Numbered from the stretch's first letter, positions 21,070 through 32,926 are shown. The stretch is DNA of 64,000 bases from Adenophora triphylla var. japonica (GCA_022495995.1 JAFEMH010002575.1:62001-126000); one strand, 5' to 3'. Numbers and translations: made by a program. Notes: generated by a model from the sequence alone, not told the origin.

Positions 21070-22409
21070 TCATTGATAGAACTGTTTGAGGTGGTCAACA
21101 CTCCATGCATTTTTCAATTCTTCTCCATCTTGCTTTCTTAAACGATATGTCCCTTCCCGTACGACATTCGAGATTTGGAAAGGTCACTCCCATTTCTCGT
21201 TCAGCTTAGTATATCCCAGCTTGGCTCCTGTTGCCTCCATACTTCTCAAAACCCAATCTCCGACATTAAAAGACCTCTTGTTAACTCGCCTATCGTGTTG
21301 CGCTTTCATCTTTCGTTTGTAGTTGATCATCCTCATTCTCGCATACATCCTTCTTTCATCAATCAAATCCAGATCATTACATCGGCTTTGCCCATTTCTG
21401 CTTCATCATAGTTAGCCACCCTGTAATTCGGCAAGGCCATCTCTGCAGGTGCCATAGCTTCCGACCCATAAGTAAGGGCAAAGCCGGTTTCTCCAGTTGA
21501 GCCCTTGATTGTTGTTCTTACGTACCACAAAGCTATTGGTAACTCATCCAACCAAGCTCCACCTCTTCCTTCCAGGCTCTTGCGCAAGGCGGCAAGGATT
21601 TGCTTGTTTGCCGCCTCGGCCTGCCCATTACACTGCGGCCTATAAACTGCCGACATCCAGTGCTTAACATTCACCCTCTCACATTCCGCTGAAAACTTCT
21701 TCCCAAATTGCGTACCATGATCTGAAATAATCGCCCTGGGAACCCCATATCTACACCAGATATTCTCATGTACAAACTTGATCACCTGGTCCTCACTGAT
21801 TGTCGCTAAAGCCTTCACCTCAGTCCACTTTGTAAAGTAATCTACGGCGATAACCACGTGCTGACAGCCGCCTTTGGCTTTTGGAAAAGGGCCTATCAAG
21901 TCAATCCCCCACATGTCAAAAGGCCAAGTCGGCACGATGGGAGTTTGCTCAGTTGCGGGCTGGCGGGGAATGTTGCCAAATCTCTGGCACTTTTCGCATT
22001 TCTTTACATATATCTCGGCATCCTTTCTCAAGCTCGGCCAATAGTATCCATGAAACAAAACTTTATCTGCCAGAGTTCTCGCCCCAGGATGACCGCCACA
22101 CACACCCTCATGAATCTCAAACAGTACCTTCTGCACCAAATTCGGTTCAACACATCTCAACAACGGTTTCGAGAAAGATTTTCGGTTTAGCACGCCATCT
22201 TGCACTGTAAAACGCGGGGAAGTTACTTTCACCAATCTCGCTCTTTCTTCGTCCTGCGGTAACTCTTCTTTTTCTAAAAAATCTTTCATCTCGCTCACCC
22301 AATCCTTCTCGATATCGACTATCTCCGAAATAATTGGTCTGTCAATTGCCGACATCTCCACAAATTCGATCAACGGCTCACTAACCGAACTTCGCTCCTC
22401 GGATCCCGC
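21070..22409 (-). pseudogene. Integrase of element C
   Basis: The zinc-binding module is complete: HEGVCGGH followed some 30 residues later by CEKC. In the catalytic core I see WGIDLIG, IISDHGTQF and GQAEAANK, giving the expected D, D, E triad. The chain continues into the C-terminal part (VGDWVLRS) after a frame change near 21363. A TGA at 21184 then interrupts a segment that ends around 21070 with a GTYRL and W-x-x-HL block typical of Tat integrases. It is separated from RNase H only by a TAG at 22412-22410 in the same frame. Catalytic residues are intact, but the polyprotein is broken. Confidence 0.85.
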
Positions 22410-24024
22410 CTATCTGCTCAACTCATCAGCCCGCAAATTCTCAGTTCGGTTGATTTGTACCAAATCCCAAAACTCGAATTCTTTCAATACATTTCTCGCC
22501 AAATTGCAATATTTCATCAAAACTGAGTTAACAACTCCATATTCCCCCTTTATTTGGTTAACAATCAAATGGGAGTCAGAATGGATCACGACCTTAGTTA
22601 GCCCCATGTCTCTTGCTAGCTCAACTCCGGCAATCAATGCCTCATACTCATCCTGATTATTGGAGACATTAAAGTTGAACCGTAACGCCTTTTCGAACTT
22701 AATCTTCTCATCCGGTGAGATGATGGTGATTCCCGCTCCACCTTTATCTTTGGATGACGATCCGTTAACGTGCAAAATCCAACAATTACTGGGCCTTTCC
22801 TTCTCTTCAACAACTTTGGGTGCAACCTTCTTTGCCGCTCTTTTTATAACTGCATCTTCCATCAGCTCTGCTTGGGATCTCGTAAAGGATGTTTCTACAA
22901 TGAAATCAGCCAATGCCTGCGCCTTGATAGCCCGGCGGGATTCATATCTCAGATCAAACTCAGTTAGCTCGATTGACCATTTCAGCAACCTTCCTGCAGC
23001 ATCTGGCTGTTGCAAAATTTTTCTCAATGGGGCATCACTCAATACAACAATGGTGTGCGCGACAAAGTAAGCCCTCAATTTTCGCGCGGCAACCACCAAA
23101 GCGTATGCTAGCTTTTCGGCATTAAAGTATCTTGTTTCAATCTCGCTCAATGCCTTCGACGCATAATATATCGGCCTCTGAGCTCCCCCATCCTCTCTTA
23201 CCAAAACCGCGGCTACAGGAGAGTCTGAAGCCGCCAAATAGATAAACAACTCCTCTCCTTCAACAGGACTACACAACAAAGGTGGTTTTCCCAAATACAC
23301 TTTCATCTGCTCGAAAGCGACATCACATTCGGCATCCCAAACAAAACTCTTCACTCCCTTCAAAACCTTGAAAAATGGCAAACATTTTTCTGCCAACCTC
23401 GAGATGAACCTCCCCAAAACTATGATCCTCCCGTTCAACCTCTGAATCTCGCCAATCGTCTTGGGAGGCGACATATCCAACAATGCCTGAATCTTTTTCG
23501 GGTTAGCCTCAATCCCGCGCCGATTTACCAAGAAACCCAAAAACTTTCCCGCCGTTACACCAAACGTGCATTTACTAGGGTTCAACTTCATCGAATTTCT
23601 TCTCAAGTTTTCAAATGTTTCCGCGAGATCCAAGACATGGTCATTCTCTCTGGTCTTTATTACCATATCATCGATATAAGCCTCCAAATTTCGCCCAATT
23701 TTCGACTTGAAAACCTCATTCACCATTCTTTGATATGTCGCCCCAGCATTCTTTAGCCCAAACGGCATCATCTTATAACAAAAATTTCCTTTCGGCATCC
23801 GGAAAGCTGTTTTCGCCTTGTCCTCCTCGGCCATTTTGATTTGATGGTAGCCGGAATACGCATCAATGAAACTGAAAACTCGGTGGCCGGCAATCAAATC
23901 AACCAATTTATCAATCTAAGGGAGCGGGTAGCAATCTTTAGGGCAGGCGGTATTCAGGTCTGTGAAGTCGATACACATCCTCCATTTCTTATTTGACTTC
24001 AAAACCATAACTGGGCATGCTAAC
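22410..24024 (-). pseudogene. Reverse transcriptase and dual RNase H of element C
   Basis: The frame is open from 23906 to 22410; a TAG at about 23917 breaks it just upstream. RT motifs are [27 protein letters not shown] and the catalytic AYIDDM. An RNase H of the usual gypsy type follows (FIYLAASDSPVAAVLV to QALADFIVE), then a second, archaeal-type RNase H (WILHVNGSSSKDKGGAG to NLRADELSR). The second RNase H is diagnostic of the Tat lineage; here the usual DGA/DGS acid position reads VNGSS, so its first catalytic residue may be lost. The N-terminal third of RT is missing because the element is cut at 24024. Confidence 0.88.
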
Positions 24025-24612
24025 TGTTATGGGTAAAATTCAGGATTGATACATCTTGAGTTTTTGTCAGCATGTCAACATCTTCACACTCGAGGGCAAG
24101 GTAAAAATTATTTATTTAATAATTATTTATGTCTGTTATATTTTATCACAGGGATAAAAAAGGCACGTGAGAAAAGCCATGACCAACAGACTCCTTTCAA
24201 CGGATCGAAGACTAGGTCAAGATGAGGATGACTTATCGAGATTGTAGGAGAGTTAGTTAGGATTTGATTTTTTCTATTTTCTTTTTATTATTTAAAGCTC
24301 ATGGCTGGAAAAAGGAACACACACACATATACGAACACATACACATACGCATTACACTCACACAGCTCAAGAACACGTTGTAATTCGCCATAGCTTTCTA
24401 TCTTGTAATTCATAGATAATACAATTGTTTGGGAAGGTAGGTGCTCATAATCACCTCCCAAGGTTTTGTGCCGGCGAGATAGTTATCTCAAGGGTTTTCC
24501 TCGTTACATGACCGAGCCATCTTGATTACATTATTGCACCAATTTTATTCCATTGCACCCTCCTTCGTTTCATTTCAAATTTCTTCTTTGTTGATTATTT
24601 TTTACCAAAACA
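24025..24612 (+). repeat. 5' LTR of element D
   Basis: TGTTATGGG start and AAAACA end, 588 bp. It contains a short (CA)n-like stretch near 24318-24345 and the words GTGCCGGCGA and CAAGGGTTTTCCTCGTTA near its end, which also occur in the LTR of F in diverged form. Confidence 0.92.
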
Positions 24613-24615
24613 GTT

Positions 24616-24634
24616 TGGCGCCCACCGAGGGGCC
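24616..24634 (+). other. Primer binding site of element D
   Basis: TGGCGCCCACCGAGGGGCC begins four bases after the 5' LTR. F has TGGTGCCCACTGAGGGGCC at the equivalent place. The matching tRNA cannot be named from the window alone. Confidence 0.75.
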
Positions 24635-24675
24635 ATTGGTTTTTTAATTGGTTCAATATTCTTACCTTTTCTACC

Positions 24676-25878
24676 ATGTCTACTCAACCTTTGACTTCCG
24701 CCGTCACCAAAACCCTTCCTAGCAGTATGAATCCTCAAACCAGTAGCCGGTCGACAATCGGAAGCCAAGAAACATTGCCTCCTCCTCCTCCTCCTGTGAA
24801 TTCTGGCAAGAAGCAGATGTCACCATCTCCTGATCTTGAGATCAAGAGCATGCTAATGCAGATGAAGAATCAGCTAGATCGTCAACAGAATAGCACCTCC
24901 GTGATAGCCGAAAGCTTGATCAAGGTGCAAAAGGAGCAGGAGTTACTTTCCAAAAGAATGGATAATGTTTCTCCTTACCGTCCTAGAGTCCTTGATTTCA
25001 ACATTGGGGACAGCCCTCAAACTTTCAATGAATTCCTACCAATGGCTTCATCTATAAGGATGTCAACATCTTCCCCTCCTGTTACTACTTCTGTGGCAAT
25101 GTCAACACCCTTAGATACCGGTGCCTACAGGGTGACCTTTCCAGAAGGGCCCATCTTCACTAATAGCACTGTTCTGACATCCTCTACAGATAATGTTAAT
25201 TCTTTCGTTAATTTCAATAATAATCCTGCTTTAGATAATACTGCTTGTACCACTAACCCTTTTGCAGGAACCTACGTTGCGAATCAGCTTCAGGAATTGA
25301 GAGACATGATCATGAATGTGCCTGGTGTCACTCCGCCTATCCAACAGGTCTCCTCGACATGTTACAATCAATCTTGCTTTACTCCAGCAATCGCACATGT
25401 CGACATCCCGAAAGGATTCAGCGTTCCCGCCATGAAGTTATATGATGGAAGTTCAGATCCTGAGGAGCATGTCGCCCACTACCAAGAAAAGATGGAGATC
25501 ATTCTTATCCCGCTCCCGTTTAGTGAAGCTTGCTTGTGTCGAGGATTCGGTTCAACATTAGTAGGCCCGGCATTGAAGTGGCTGATCCGTCAACCTCCTG
25601 GTTCTATTGGCTCATTCGCTCAACTTGTCAACCTCTTCAACAATCAATTTTCTTGCAGCCGGCAATTTGAAAAGCTCACCAGCGACCTTTATCGTATCAC
25701 TCAGCAACCCACGAAAGCATTAAAAGACTTTGTTAATAGGTTTAACAAAGAAGTCTTGGAGATCCCCAACCTGGACATGGCAACAGCTGCAGAAGCTTTC
25801 AAAATGGGCTTGAAGAAGGATTCTCCTTACTATGAAGACCTGGTGATGAACCCGTGCAAGAAGATGGAAGATATCTGA
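24676..25878 (+). pseudogene. gag: Gag of element D, N-terminal and capsid part (ends at a nonsense codon)
   Basis: The start ATG lies 63 bases after the LTR and the N-terminus (MSTQPLTS) has its counterpart in F (MSTAMSST). The first 230 residues are Pro/Ser/Thr-rich with a coiled-coil segment near residues 55-95. The capsid core follows from about residue 240 (IPKGFSVPAMKLYDGSSDP) through WLIRQPPGSIGSFAQLVNLF to FNKEVLEIPNLDMATAAEAF. The frame stops at a TGA (25876-25878) where F has an arginine codon at the aligned position, which suggests a CGA to TGA transition. Reading continues in the same frame after it. Gag forms the cytoplasmic virus-like particle. Confidence 0.85.
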
Positions 25879-27012
25879 AATCGGGCCGTAAGATTTATCA
25901 GGCTGGAAGAGGGCAAGATGCAACAATCCAAGAATCCTGATAAAGCTTCAACATATGACCATCCTGACAGGAAGATAGAGTCATCTCATCAAAAACAGAA
26001 TAGATCTAGACCCTACCACAGAAATGAACATAACAAAGTCAATTATGTGGAAGATGACGGGGATGATGATATTGAATCTCCTAAAATATCTGATTATTGT
26101 TTTTCTGTGGATGTTTCAGGTATTCTCTATGCTATGAGCAATCTTGGAGATAAAGCAAGGTGGCCCCGAAAGACTGACAAGTCATCCGGCTGGAAGGACA
26201 AATCCAAATGGTGTGCCTATCATGAAGACTTTGGACACCTTACCGAAAATTGCATCGCCCTAAGGAAGGAGATTAGTTACCTATTGTCTAAAGGACATCT
26301 TAAAGAGCTCCTTGGGAACCGCAAGACCAAGATGGAGAACAAAGAGCCCGTTACAACCAGTCCACCATCTCCTCCACCGGTAACAAAGGTAATTAATGTT
26401 ATTAGTGGTGGTTCTGATATTTGTGGTACTTCTTATTCTGCAGCTAAGAGATTCGCTAAGAAAGCTAAGGATGAGAAACCCGAGAGATCCTCCAAGATGT
26501 CACAGCTCACGTCTCAAGATACCATCTCCTTCGAAGAAAGTGACCGGGACAATGTTATGGATCCACATCATGACGCCTTGGTTGTTGCACTTCAGATAGC
26601 CAACTGCAAGGTCAGACGTATCCTAATAGATGGGGGCAGCTCTGTGAATCTCATCATGTTGGATGCTCTGAAGGAAATGAAAATCCCTGAAGACAGCATC
26701 ATAAAGTGGACCTCGGTGCTCGTGGGTTTCAGTGGAGAAACCAAAAGTACAGTGGGTGAGATCACACTTCCAGTCTACGTCGAAGGTATCAATTCCATGG
26801 AGAAATTCTATGTAATCGATAGTACAACTTGTTATAATGTGATCTTGGGAAGACCATGGATCCATGGAATGAAGGCTGTACCATCCACCTATCACCAATG
26901 TGTCAAGATGCCGACACCTTGGGGAGTTTTCAAGGTTTACAGCGATCAACAGTCAGCTAAAGAATGTTACATGACTTCCATGAAGGCGTCAACGACCCCT
27001 AAGATAGCATAG
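25879..27012 (+). CDS. Nucleocapsid and protease part of gag-pro, element D
   Basis: It is in frame with the upstream gag and ends at a UAG (27010-27012). The nucleocapsid knuckle is CAYHEDFGHLTENC (near 26215-26256), followed by IALRKEISYLL. The linker contains a conserved block ISGGSDICGTSYSAAKR, shared with F and G. The aspartic protease shows ILIDGGSSVNLI (active-site D-G-G/S form), GFSGETKSTVGEI and YNVILGRPWIH. The first internal methionine is at 25918, but translation presumably begins in the upstream gag. Protease acts in particle maturation. The terminal UAG seems to be a readthrough site (separate entry). Confidence 0.88.
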   Translation, partial: NRAVRFIRLEEGKMQQSKNPDKASTYDHPDRKIESSHQKQNRSRPYHRNEHNKVNYVEDDGDDDIESPKISDYCFSVDVSGILYAMSNLGDKARWPRKTDKSSGWKDKSKWCAYHEDFGHLTENCIALRKEISYLLSKGHLKELLGNRKTKMENKEPVTTSPPSPPPVTKVINVISGGSDICGTSYSAAKRFAKKAKDEKPERSSKMSQLTSQDTISFEESDRDNVMDPHHDALVVALQIANCKVRRILIDGGSSVNLIMLDALKEMKIPEDSIIKWTSVLVGFSGETKSTVGEITLPVYVEGINSMEKFYVIDSTTCYNVILGRPWIHGMKAVPSTYHQCVKMPTPWGVFKVYSDQQSAKECYMTSMKASTTPKIA

Positions 27013-27018
27013 CAATTA
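27010..27018 (+). promoter_or_regulatory. Candidate leaky stop (UAG CAA UUA) between protease and RT, element D
   Basis: The gag-pro frame ends TAG, followed in the same frame by CAA TTA and the pol frame. UAG-CAR-YYA is the established tobamovirus readthrough context. The same nine bases stand at the same junction in F and G. Confidence 0.75.
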
Positions 27019-30000
27019 CAGAGAAAGGCCCGTGAGGTTCTGGAGGCGAAGGAACATAATTTGAAAGAGATACTCTTAGATCCCTCAAGCCCAGATCTCA
27101 AAGTGCTAGTTAGCCAAGATGTTCCAGCAGAAATAGAAGAAGACCTTATCAAACTATTACAGAGCAGAATTAAAAGCTTCACATGGAAACATGAAGATAT
27201 GACAGGCATCAGTAAGGATGTAATCACCCATAAACTCAACATCGATCCATCTTTCAGACCGATCCACCAAAAGAGAAGAAAGTTCGCACAAGAAAGGAAT
27301 ATTATCATTCAAGAAGAAGTGGATAGACTACTCAAAGCTAAAATGATCAGAGAGATCGAATACCCAAGATGGCTAGCAAATGTGGTGGTAGTAGAAAAGA
27401 GGAACGGAAAATGGAGAGTTTGTGTTGACTTCACAGACTTAAATAAGGCTTGTCCGAAAGATCCTTTCCCCTTGCCACACATTGATACTCTGGTAGATGC
27501 TACTTGCGGGCATGAAGTTTTGACTTTCCTAGATGCGTCTTCAGGATTTCAGCAAATCCAGATGGAGCCATCCGACCAAGAGGATACCGCCTTCATCATC
27601 CCAACAGGTATTTATTGTTACATTGCAATGCCTTTTGGACTAAGAAATGCAGGTGCTACCTACCAGAGGCTAGTCAACATGATGTTCAAAGAGCAGATTG
27701 GGGACACTATGGAAGTATACATCGACGATATGGTGATAAAATCAAAGAAAGCTGAAGATCATGTTCGAGATCTTGCTCAAGCATTCGACATCCTAGACAA
27801 GTTCAACATGAAGCTCAACCCAGCAAAGTACAATTTTGGCACGAAGTCCGGGAAATTCTTGGGCTACATGGTGACACAAAGAGGGATAGAAGCAAGCCCG
27901 GAGCAGATCAGAGCAATCATCAACTTAACGTCACCCAAATCAATAAAAGATGTTCAAAGATTGACAGGGAAGGTGGCAGCATTGAATCGATTCATCTCAA
28001 AATCCTCAGATAGATGCAAACCGTTCTATGACATCTTAAAGAAGAATTCTAGGTTCGAGTGGACTGATAAGCATGAACAAGCCTTTCAAGATTTGAAGCT
28101 GTACCTATCAACACCTCCCCTTCTTTCAAAGCCTCAAGAAGGTGAGCCATTGTGTGTCTACTTAGCTGTCTCTGAAACCGCAGTTAGTGCCGTCCTGGTC
28201 CGTGATCAAGATGGCATCCAGCAGCCAATATACTACGTAAGTAAAACATTGCTCGATGCGGAAACCAGGTATTCACACCTTGAAAAATTAATCTTAGCTT
28301 TAATTTCTGCTTCAATTAAGTTAAGGCATTATTTTGAAACTCATATTATTGTCATTCGTACTAACTATCCAATAAAAAGCGTAATGAGAAAACCAGAAAT
28401 GTCAGGAAGGATGGCCAAGTGGTCCGTTCAGTTAAGCACTTATGACATCAAATATGAGCCTAGAACAACAATAAAATCACAAGCACTTGCAGATTTTGTG
28501 GCAGACTTTAGTCCAAGTATGCAACCAGAAGTAGAACTTGAAGTCCAACAACTCCAAGATGGGGACATCCTGAGGACGTGGACTCTTTACACAGATGGTG
28601 CTTCTAATATGAGGGGCACAGGGCTAGGCGTTGTCCTAAAGTCACCACAAGGGGACATCATACCCCAAGCCATTAGTTGTGATTTTAAAGCCACAAGTAA
28701 TGAGGCAGAGTACGAAGCCTTAATCGTGGGCCTATCCATGGCTCTAGACATGAACATCAAAGCAATACAGGTATATAGTGATTCATTATTACTTGTAAAT
28801 CATTTTAACGGTTCCTATGCAGCAAAAAATGCCAAGATGACAACTTATTTGGGCATAGTAAAAATTCTGGCAAGCAAATTTCAAATATTCTCTTTCGAAC
28901 AAATACCCCGAGAAGATAACTCTCAAGCAGATGCATTGGCTAATCTTGGATCAGCTTTCAAAAGCTTATCTCAGACCAATATCCCAATCATACATGTTGA
29001 CATCCCTGCTGTAGAAAGGTTAGACCTATTCTGTATAGATGATGAGATCCCTGATAGACAGATGGAGATATCTTGGACGACGCCAATAATTAAATATGTC
29101 CAAGATGGCACTATCCCTGATGAAGAAAAGAATGCCAGAGCATTCAGGGTAAGGATCTCAAGATTTATATTAATAGATAATGTGCTATTTAAGAAATCAT
29201 TTGCAGGACCATATTTGAGATGTCTCGAAGCCGACCAAGCTAAAGAAGTCCTAAGAGAACTTCATGAAGGATCATGTGGTAACCATTCTGGGGGCAGAAG
29301 CTTATATACGAAAGCTCTAAGGATGGGTTATTACTGGCCAACAATGCAACAAGATGCTACCATCTTTGCCAAGAAATGTGATTCCTGCCAAAGACACAGT
29401 GACATCTTGCATCAGCCTGCAGAATTGCTTCATCCAATCCTCTCTACTTGGCCGTTCATGAGATGGGGAATGGATATAATGGGTAAATTGCCTAAAGCTC
29501 CTGGGGGAAAAGTTTTCTTGCTTGCTATGACTGATTATTTCTCTAAATGGGTTGAGGCTGAATCCTATGTGCAAGTTCGTGACAAGGAAGTTATATCCTT
29601 CATTAAAAGAAATATATTTAGTAGGTTTGGAATCCCATCTGAAATAATATGTGACAACGGCTCTCAGTTCATCAGCAAGAAGACCCAAGATTTTCTCACT
29701 AGGTGGGGAGTTAAGATGGTGACATCTTCACCTGTCCATCCTCAAGCTAATGGCCAGGCAGAATCAAGCAACAAAATAATCATCAATAATTTAAAGAAAA
29801 GGCTAGATCAAAAGAAAGGAAGATGGGCAGAAGAGCTTCCCTTTGTCCTATGGGCAGATAGAACCACACCAAAGAACGCAACAGGTCAAACCCCCTATTC
29901 TTTAGTGTTTGGAGCGGAAGCGGTCATCCCAGCAGAAGTTGTCGTACCCACTGCCAGATTCAAGATGGTGACACCTGAACAAAATGATGCCAACCTAAGT

Positions 30001-30300
30001 CACGATCTAGACACCATTGACGAACTAAGGGACCTCGCTAAAATCAGGATAGCAGCATATCAGCAGAAGATTGCAAGATCCTACAACAAGAATGTGAGGT
30101 TGCGAAAATTCCAAGTTGGTGATCTAGTCCTGCGTAAGGTGTTTCAGAACACAAGAGAGCCCAATGCTGGAAAGATGGCTCCCAAATGGGAAGGGCCATA
30201 CCTAGTGGATGCTGAAGCAGGTAAAGGTTCTTATTGGCTATCGACTCTAGAAGGAGCAAGGATTCCCAGAAGCTGGAACGCAATCCACCTCAAAGCCTAG
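27013..30300 (+). CDS. pol: Pol polyprotein of element D: RT, two RNase H domains, integrase
   Basis: The frame is open for 1095 codons after the UAG, with no stop or shift. Numbered from 27013: RT spans about residues 80-290 with [11 protein letters not shown] and the catalytic YIDD at 236-239. A gypsy-type RNase H is at about 385-510. An archaeal-type RNase H follows, with YTDGASN (catalytic Asp about 528) to [11 protein letters not shown]. The integrase zinc site is H751, H758, C789, C792. The catalytic core has D821, D881 and E917, that is D-x59-D-x35-E. The C-terminal part has VGDLVLRKV and ends with HLKA. Two RNase H domains place it in the Tat lineage. All catalytic residues seen are intact, so the pol of this copy could be functional if expressed. 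Confidence 0.95.
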   Translation, partial: QLQRKAREVLEAKEHNLKEILLDPSSPDLKVLVSQDVPAEIEEDLIKLLQSRIKSFTWKHEDMTGISKDVITHKLNIDPSFRPIHQKRRKFAQERNIIIQEEVDRLLKAKMIREIEYPRWLANVVVVEKRNGKWRVCVDFTDLNKACPKDPFPLPHIDTLVDATCGHEVLTFLDASSGFQQIQMEPSDQEDTAFIIPTGIYCYIAMPFGLRNAGATYQRLVNMMFKEQIGDTMEVYIDDMVIKSKKAEDHVRDLAQAFDILDKFNMKLNPAKYNFGTKSGKFLGYMVTQRGIEASPEQIRAIINLTSPKSIKDVQRLTGKVAALNRFISKSSDRCKPFYDILKKNSRFEWTDKHEQAFQDLKLYLSTPPLLSKPQEGEPLCVYLAVSETAVSAVLVRDQDGIQQPIYYVSKTLLDAETRYSHLEKLILALISASIKLRHYFETHIIVIRTNYPIKSVMRKPEMSGRMAKWSVQLSTYDIKYEPRTTIKSQALADFVADFSPSMQPEVELEVQQLQDGDILRTWTLYTDGASNMRGTGLGVVLKSPQGDIIPQAISCDFKATSNEAEYEALIVGLSMALDMNIKAIQVYSDSLLLVNHFNGSYAAKNAKMTTYLGIVKILASKFQIFSFEQIPREDNSQADALANLGSAFKSLSQTNIPIIHVDIPAVERLDLFCIDDEIPDRQMEISWTTPIIKYVQDGTIPDEEKNARAFRVRISRFILIDNVLFKKSFAGPYLRCLEADQAKEVLRELHEGSCGNHSGGRSLYTKALRMGYYWPTMQQDATIFAKKCDSCQRHSDILHQPAELLHPILSTWPFMRWGMDIMGKLPKAPGGKVFLLAMTDYFSKWVEAESYVQVRDKEVISFIKRNIFSRFGIPSEIICDNGSQFISKKTQDFLTRWGVKMVTSSPVHPQANGQAESSNKIIINNLKKRLDQKKGRWAEELPFVLWADRTTPKNATGQTPYSLVFGAEAVIPAEVVVPTARFKMVTPEQNDANLSHDLDTIDELRDLAKIRIAAYQQKIARSYNKNVRLRKFQVGDLVLRKVFQNTREPNAGKMAPKWEGPYLVDAEAGKGSYWLSTLEGARIPRSWNAIHLKA

Positions 30301-31293
30301 TTTATGTAAGTTTGCGTAATTACAATTCAAATAAAACCAAGGTACGATCTTTACCATACTAAGTTCAATAAAAGTACTTGTTTCCATTTTATTCTATTCT
30401 TGAGTAATTACTGACTTAAGCATCGGAGGAGCGTTAGCTAAGCTAACGCCCACCTCTAACATGTTTCTGTTTTGTAAGGAAATAAGAAGCATTAGAATAC
30501 AACTCATTGGTTAAGATGTAAGCATCCTCCCAGGAACTTAACATCTTAAATCAGGTACAAACTATCTCTTACTCTATATTTAAAAAGTATTCTTACAGTT
30601 CTTTTATCAAATGAAATGTGACATCAGAAAAGATGTCGAAATCTTTCATTAACTTGTTATTTTGCAAGAAATAGAAGTCTCCAAATTCAATACAAGTCCT
30701 CGTGAATACAACCATTTTGAGACTGGCCATCTCACCTCCGTTTAAGGTACTTAATCCCTTCAAAGGTTTAAAGAAATTACTTTCTTTCACCGCTTTAAGG
30801 TTTAAACACCTCGCCTGGAGCGCACGATGTCAACCTTGATTGAGGTGTGTGGTGGGCCTGTATGTTTAATATATACGAATTACCCATCATCACTCAATCA
30901 ATGGGTTAGACCCTAAGATCTTTACAAATGGTTATGACACTTACGTGTCATCTAAGTACAAACGGTTATTGACTTTTACATGTCAATCTACGTAATTGCA
31001 AAGGATTTCTACATCCACTCGCAAGTTGTTACCATCTACGAAGAAGTTAACATACCAACTTCTTAAAACATTTTTATAAAGATACTTGGGGAAAGTTTTT
31101 CCAAAAACCCAAGTAAAGATTTTCCTACAGAAATCATAAAAAAGTTAGACCAACCCAACCCTTGAAAAACATATTGTCTTGACCCTTATGGGTCCATTAC
31201 AAACCAAAAAAGATTGTCTTGGAGACACAGCCCACTTAAAACCAAAATATTTCAATGTTTTCAAAACCAAAAAAATTTTCTTACCATGTTCCT
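30301..31293. other. Non-coding region between pol and the antisense gene of D
   Basis: No gene supported. It contains a perfect palindrome at 30431-30449 and is where the sense pol transcript and the antisense gene meet tail to tail. Confidence 0.6.
30431..30449. other. Perfect palindrome GCGTTAGCT-A-AGCTAACGC
   Basis: Two 9-bp arms with a single central base, 131 bp after the pol stop. It could mark a termination or processing site between the convergent transcripts; this is inference only. Confidence 0.6.
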
Positions 31294-32926
31294 TCACGGG
31301 GTGGCTACTGCCACTGATGTTGCTCCTTCATCCAAGATCTCATTGCCTTTGGCTGCAGAGGATCCTTCTCCTACATCCTCTCCTTTAGCCTCCAAAGTCT
31401 TCAAGAGGGAATGTTGTTGCTCAACATTCCACTCTGTATGCTTCCCGGCGTAGAACTCTTCCATCATTTGAATTTTGATTGCAATCATGCTCTGAGCAGC
31501 AGAAGCCATCATACTCTTCTTCAAATCCTCAATCTCATGTAGCTGTGTGTCTTGAAGGGAAGACATCCCTTTCATCAAGCTTTCCACTTCCTTCTGCAAA
31601 TCTCCAATCTTCTTTGCCCCAGCTTCACTCTGTTTCTTGATTTGAATATTTTCCAGCACTAGCTTCCTATTTCTTTCCTCCAGACTACTCATTTTCGCCT
31701 TAGCAGTATCAATACCCTATAAAAGCCAAAAAATTCAAATAGTAATCTTAAGATACATTATTCATTTAGGAATATGTTAGAAACTCTGTTTTTTATAGAA
31801 ACCTACCACTGCAACCCTCGCCAAAGCTTCTTCTGCATCTCCTAAGCCCGTTTCATCCAAAACAATTACCTCCTTAGAACCGCTTTTCCTCTTCTTTACC
31901 CTAGCTCCAACAGAAGGTGCCTCCATCTTCCTTTTCGGCACCAGCATCTGTCTACTCGACTGGGTTTGGCCCACAAAGTCCTGAATGTCTTTAAGAGAAA
32001 AAGCAGCGGTTGATTTTGAAACTGTCAAAAGAAGTACACTATCAGAAGAATGCAGAATCAAGAGATATCAAGGAAAGTAACACAAGGATCAAATAAACTT
32101 ACCAGTAGACATTTCAGTGGAGGGTGGTATCTCTTTGTTTTCAGAGACGGTTATGTCTTCACCAGGTTGAAAGGATCTTTCCCCTTCTGAGAACTCTAAC
32201 AGCCTATTCACCTTCCCAATCGTTTCAGTAGATGGAGGGAAAAGCTTCACCCAATCAATGGCTGCAAAATCCAACAGAGAAATTACAACATGTAAGTGCG
32301 GGAAAGAAGAGAAAATTGGAATTTATAAGAGGGATACCTTCCCTATTCCATTCAGTCGCCAAGAAGTCTCCTTCCTCCAAAGAGTCCTTCTCAACAAAAA
32401 AGTACTTCGATTTCCAACCCCTATCACTTACAGTGACTTTCAAAAACAAAGGCTTCATACCAGACCTAGTCTTAAGAAGGTATCTCGTGGAACCAAACGT
32501 TTGAAGCTCATACACAAAGGCTAATTCCTTCAAACCTATATCTAAACCGAGTTCACGGTTCACCCTCAAGACACAAGAAAAGATTCTCCAAACCATGGGC
32601 ATCACTTGTACAAAAGCAAGGTTAGTCTTTCTAAAAAACTCATTTATCATTGCAGGGAAAGGGTAGGAAAAACCTAGAGTAAAGGGATACTCATAAAAAC
32701 AAACCCATTTTGGGGAAACGAAGTCAGACCTAAGAAGAACATCGAACGGCCTAAAGATGGTAGAATCTGGGAAGAAGTGTCGATCTTTGAGAGATTCGAT
32801 TAGTTCGTTATTGAAAACACAGATTTCTTCATCTGGTTTTGTCAACAAACCTTCACACGAAAAACCCCCGTCCTCGTGTAAACTCGGAGGATTTTTTGCG
32901 GCTTTTCCCTTTTTTGATTTCACCAT
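31294..32926 (-). CDS. Four-exon antisense gene of element D (PF04195-like, 461 codons)
   Basis: Exons on the minus strand: 32926-32338, 32261-32103, 32021-31807 and 31716-31294 (stop). Every intron (76, 81 and 90 bases) begins GT and ends AG, and the phases agree (1, 1, 0), giving 461 residues without a stop. Exon 1 resembles the putative gypsy-type transposon domain found in extra ORFs of Tat elements (VCFYEYPFTLGFSYPFPAMI, then a W-containing helix). Exon 3 has two basic clusters, KRK at about 279 and KKRK at about 292, a possible bipartite nuclear signal. Exon 4 is a coiled coil (SSLEERNRKLVLENIQIKKQ). The ATG context (AAACATGG) is favourable. It must be transcribed from its own promoter left of the 3' LTR or from antisense LTR activity. 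Molecular function is unknown. Confidence 0.85.

Larger units (their letters stand above)
15437..24024 (-). mobile_element. Tat-lineage Ty3/gypsy element C, 3' half, with antisense gene
   Basis: On the minus strand the order is pol (24024 down to about 21070), spacer, antisense gene (plus strand, 16734-19662), then 3' LTR (16198 down to 15437). Pol followed by an opposite-strand ORF before the 3' LTR is the known layout of several Tat families such as Retand, Grande and RIRE2. The element is cut inside RT at 24024, where the LTR of D begins, and the missing 5' half is not found beyond D. The 3' LTR border next to LTR B may have lost a few bases. Confidence 0.8.

Noticed and set aside
22660..23070. 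Plus-strand frame of 136 codons within pol of C
   Set aside because: It is the shadow of the minus-strand RNase H region.
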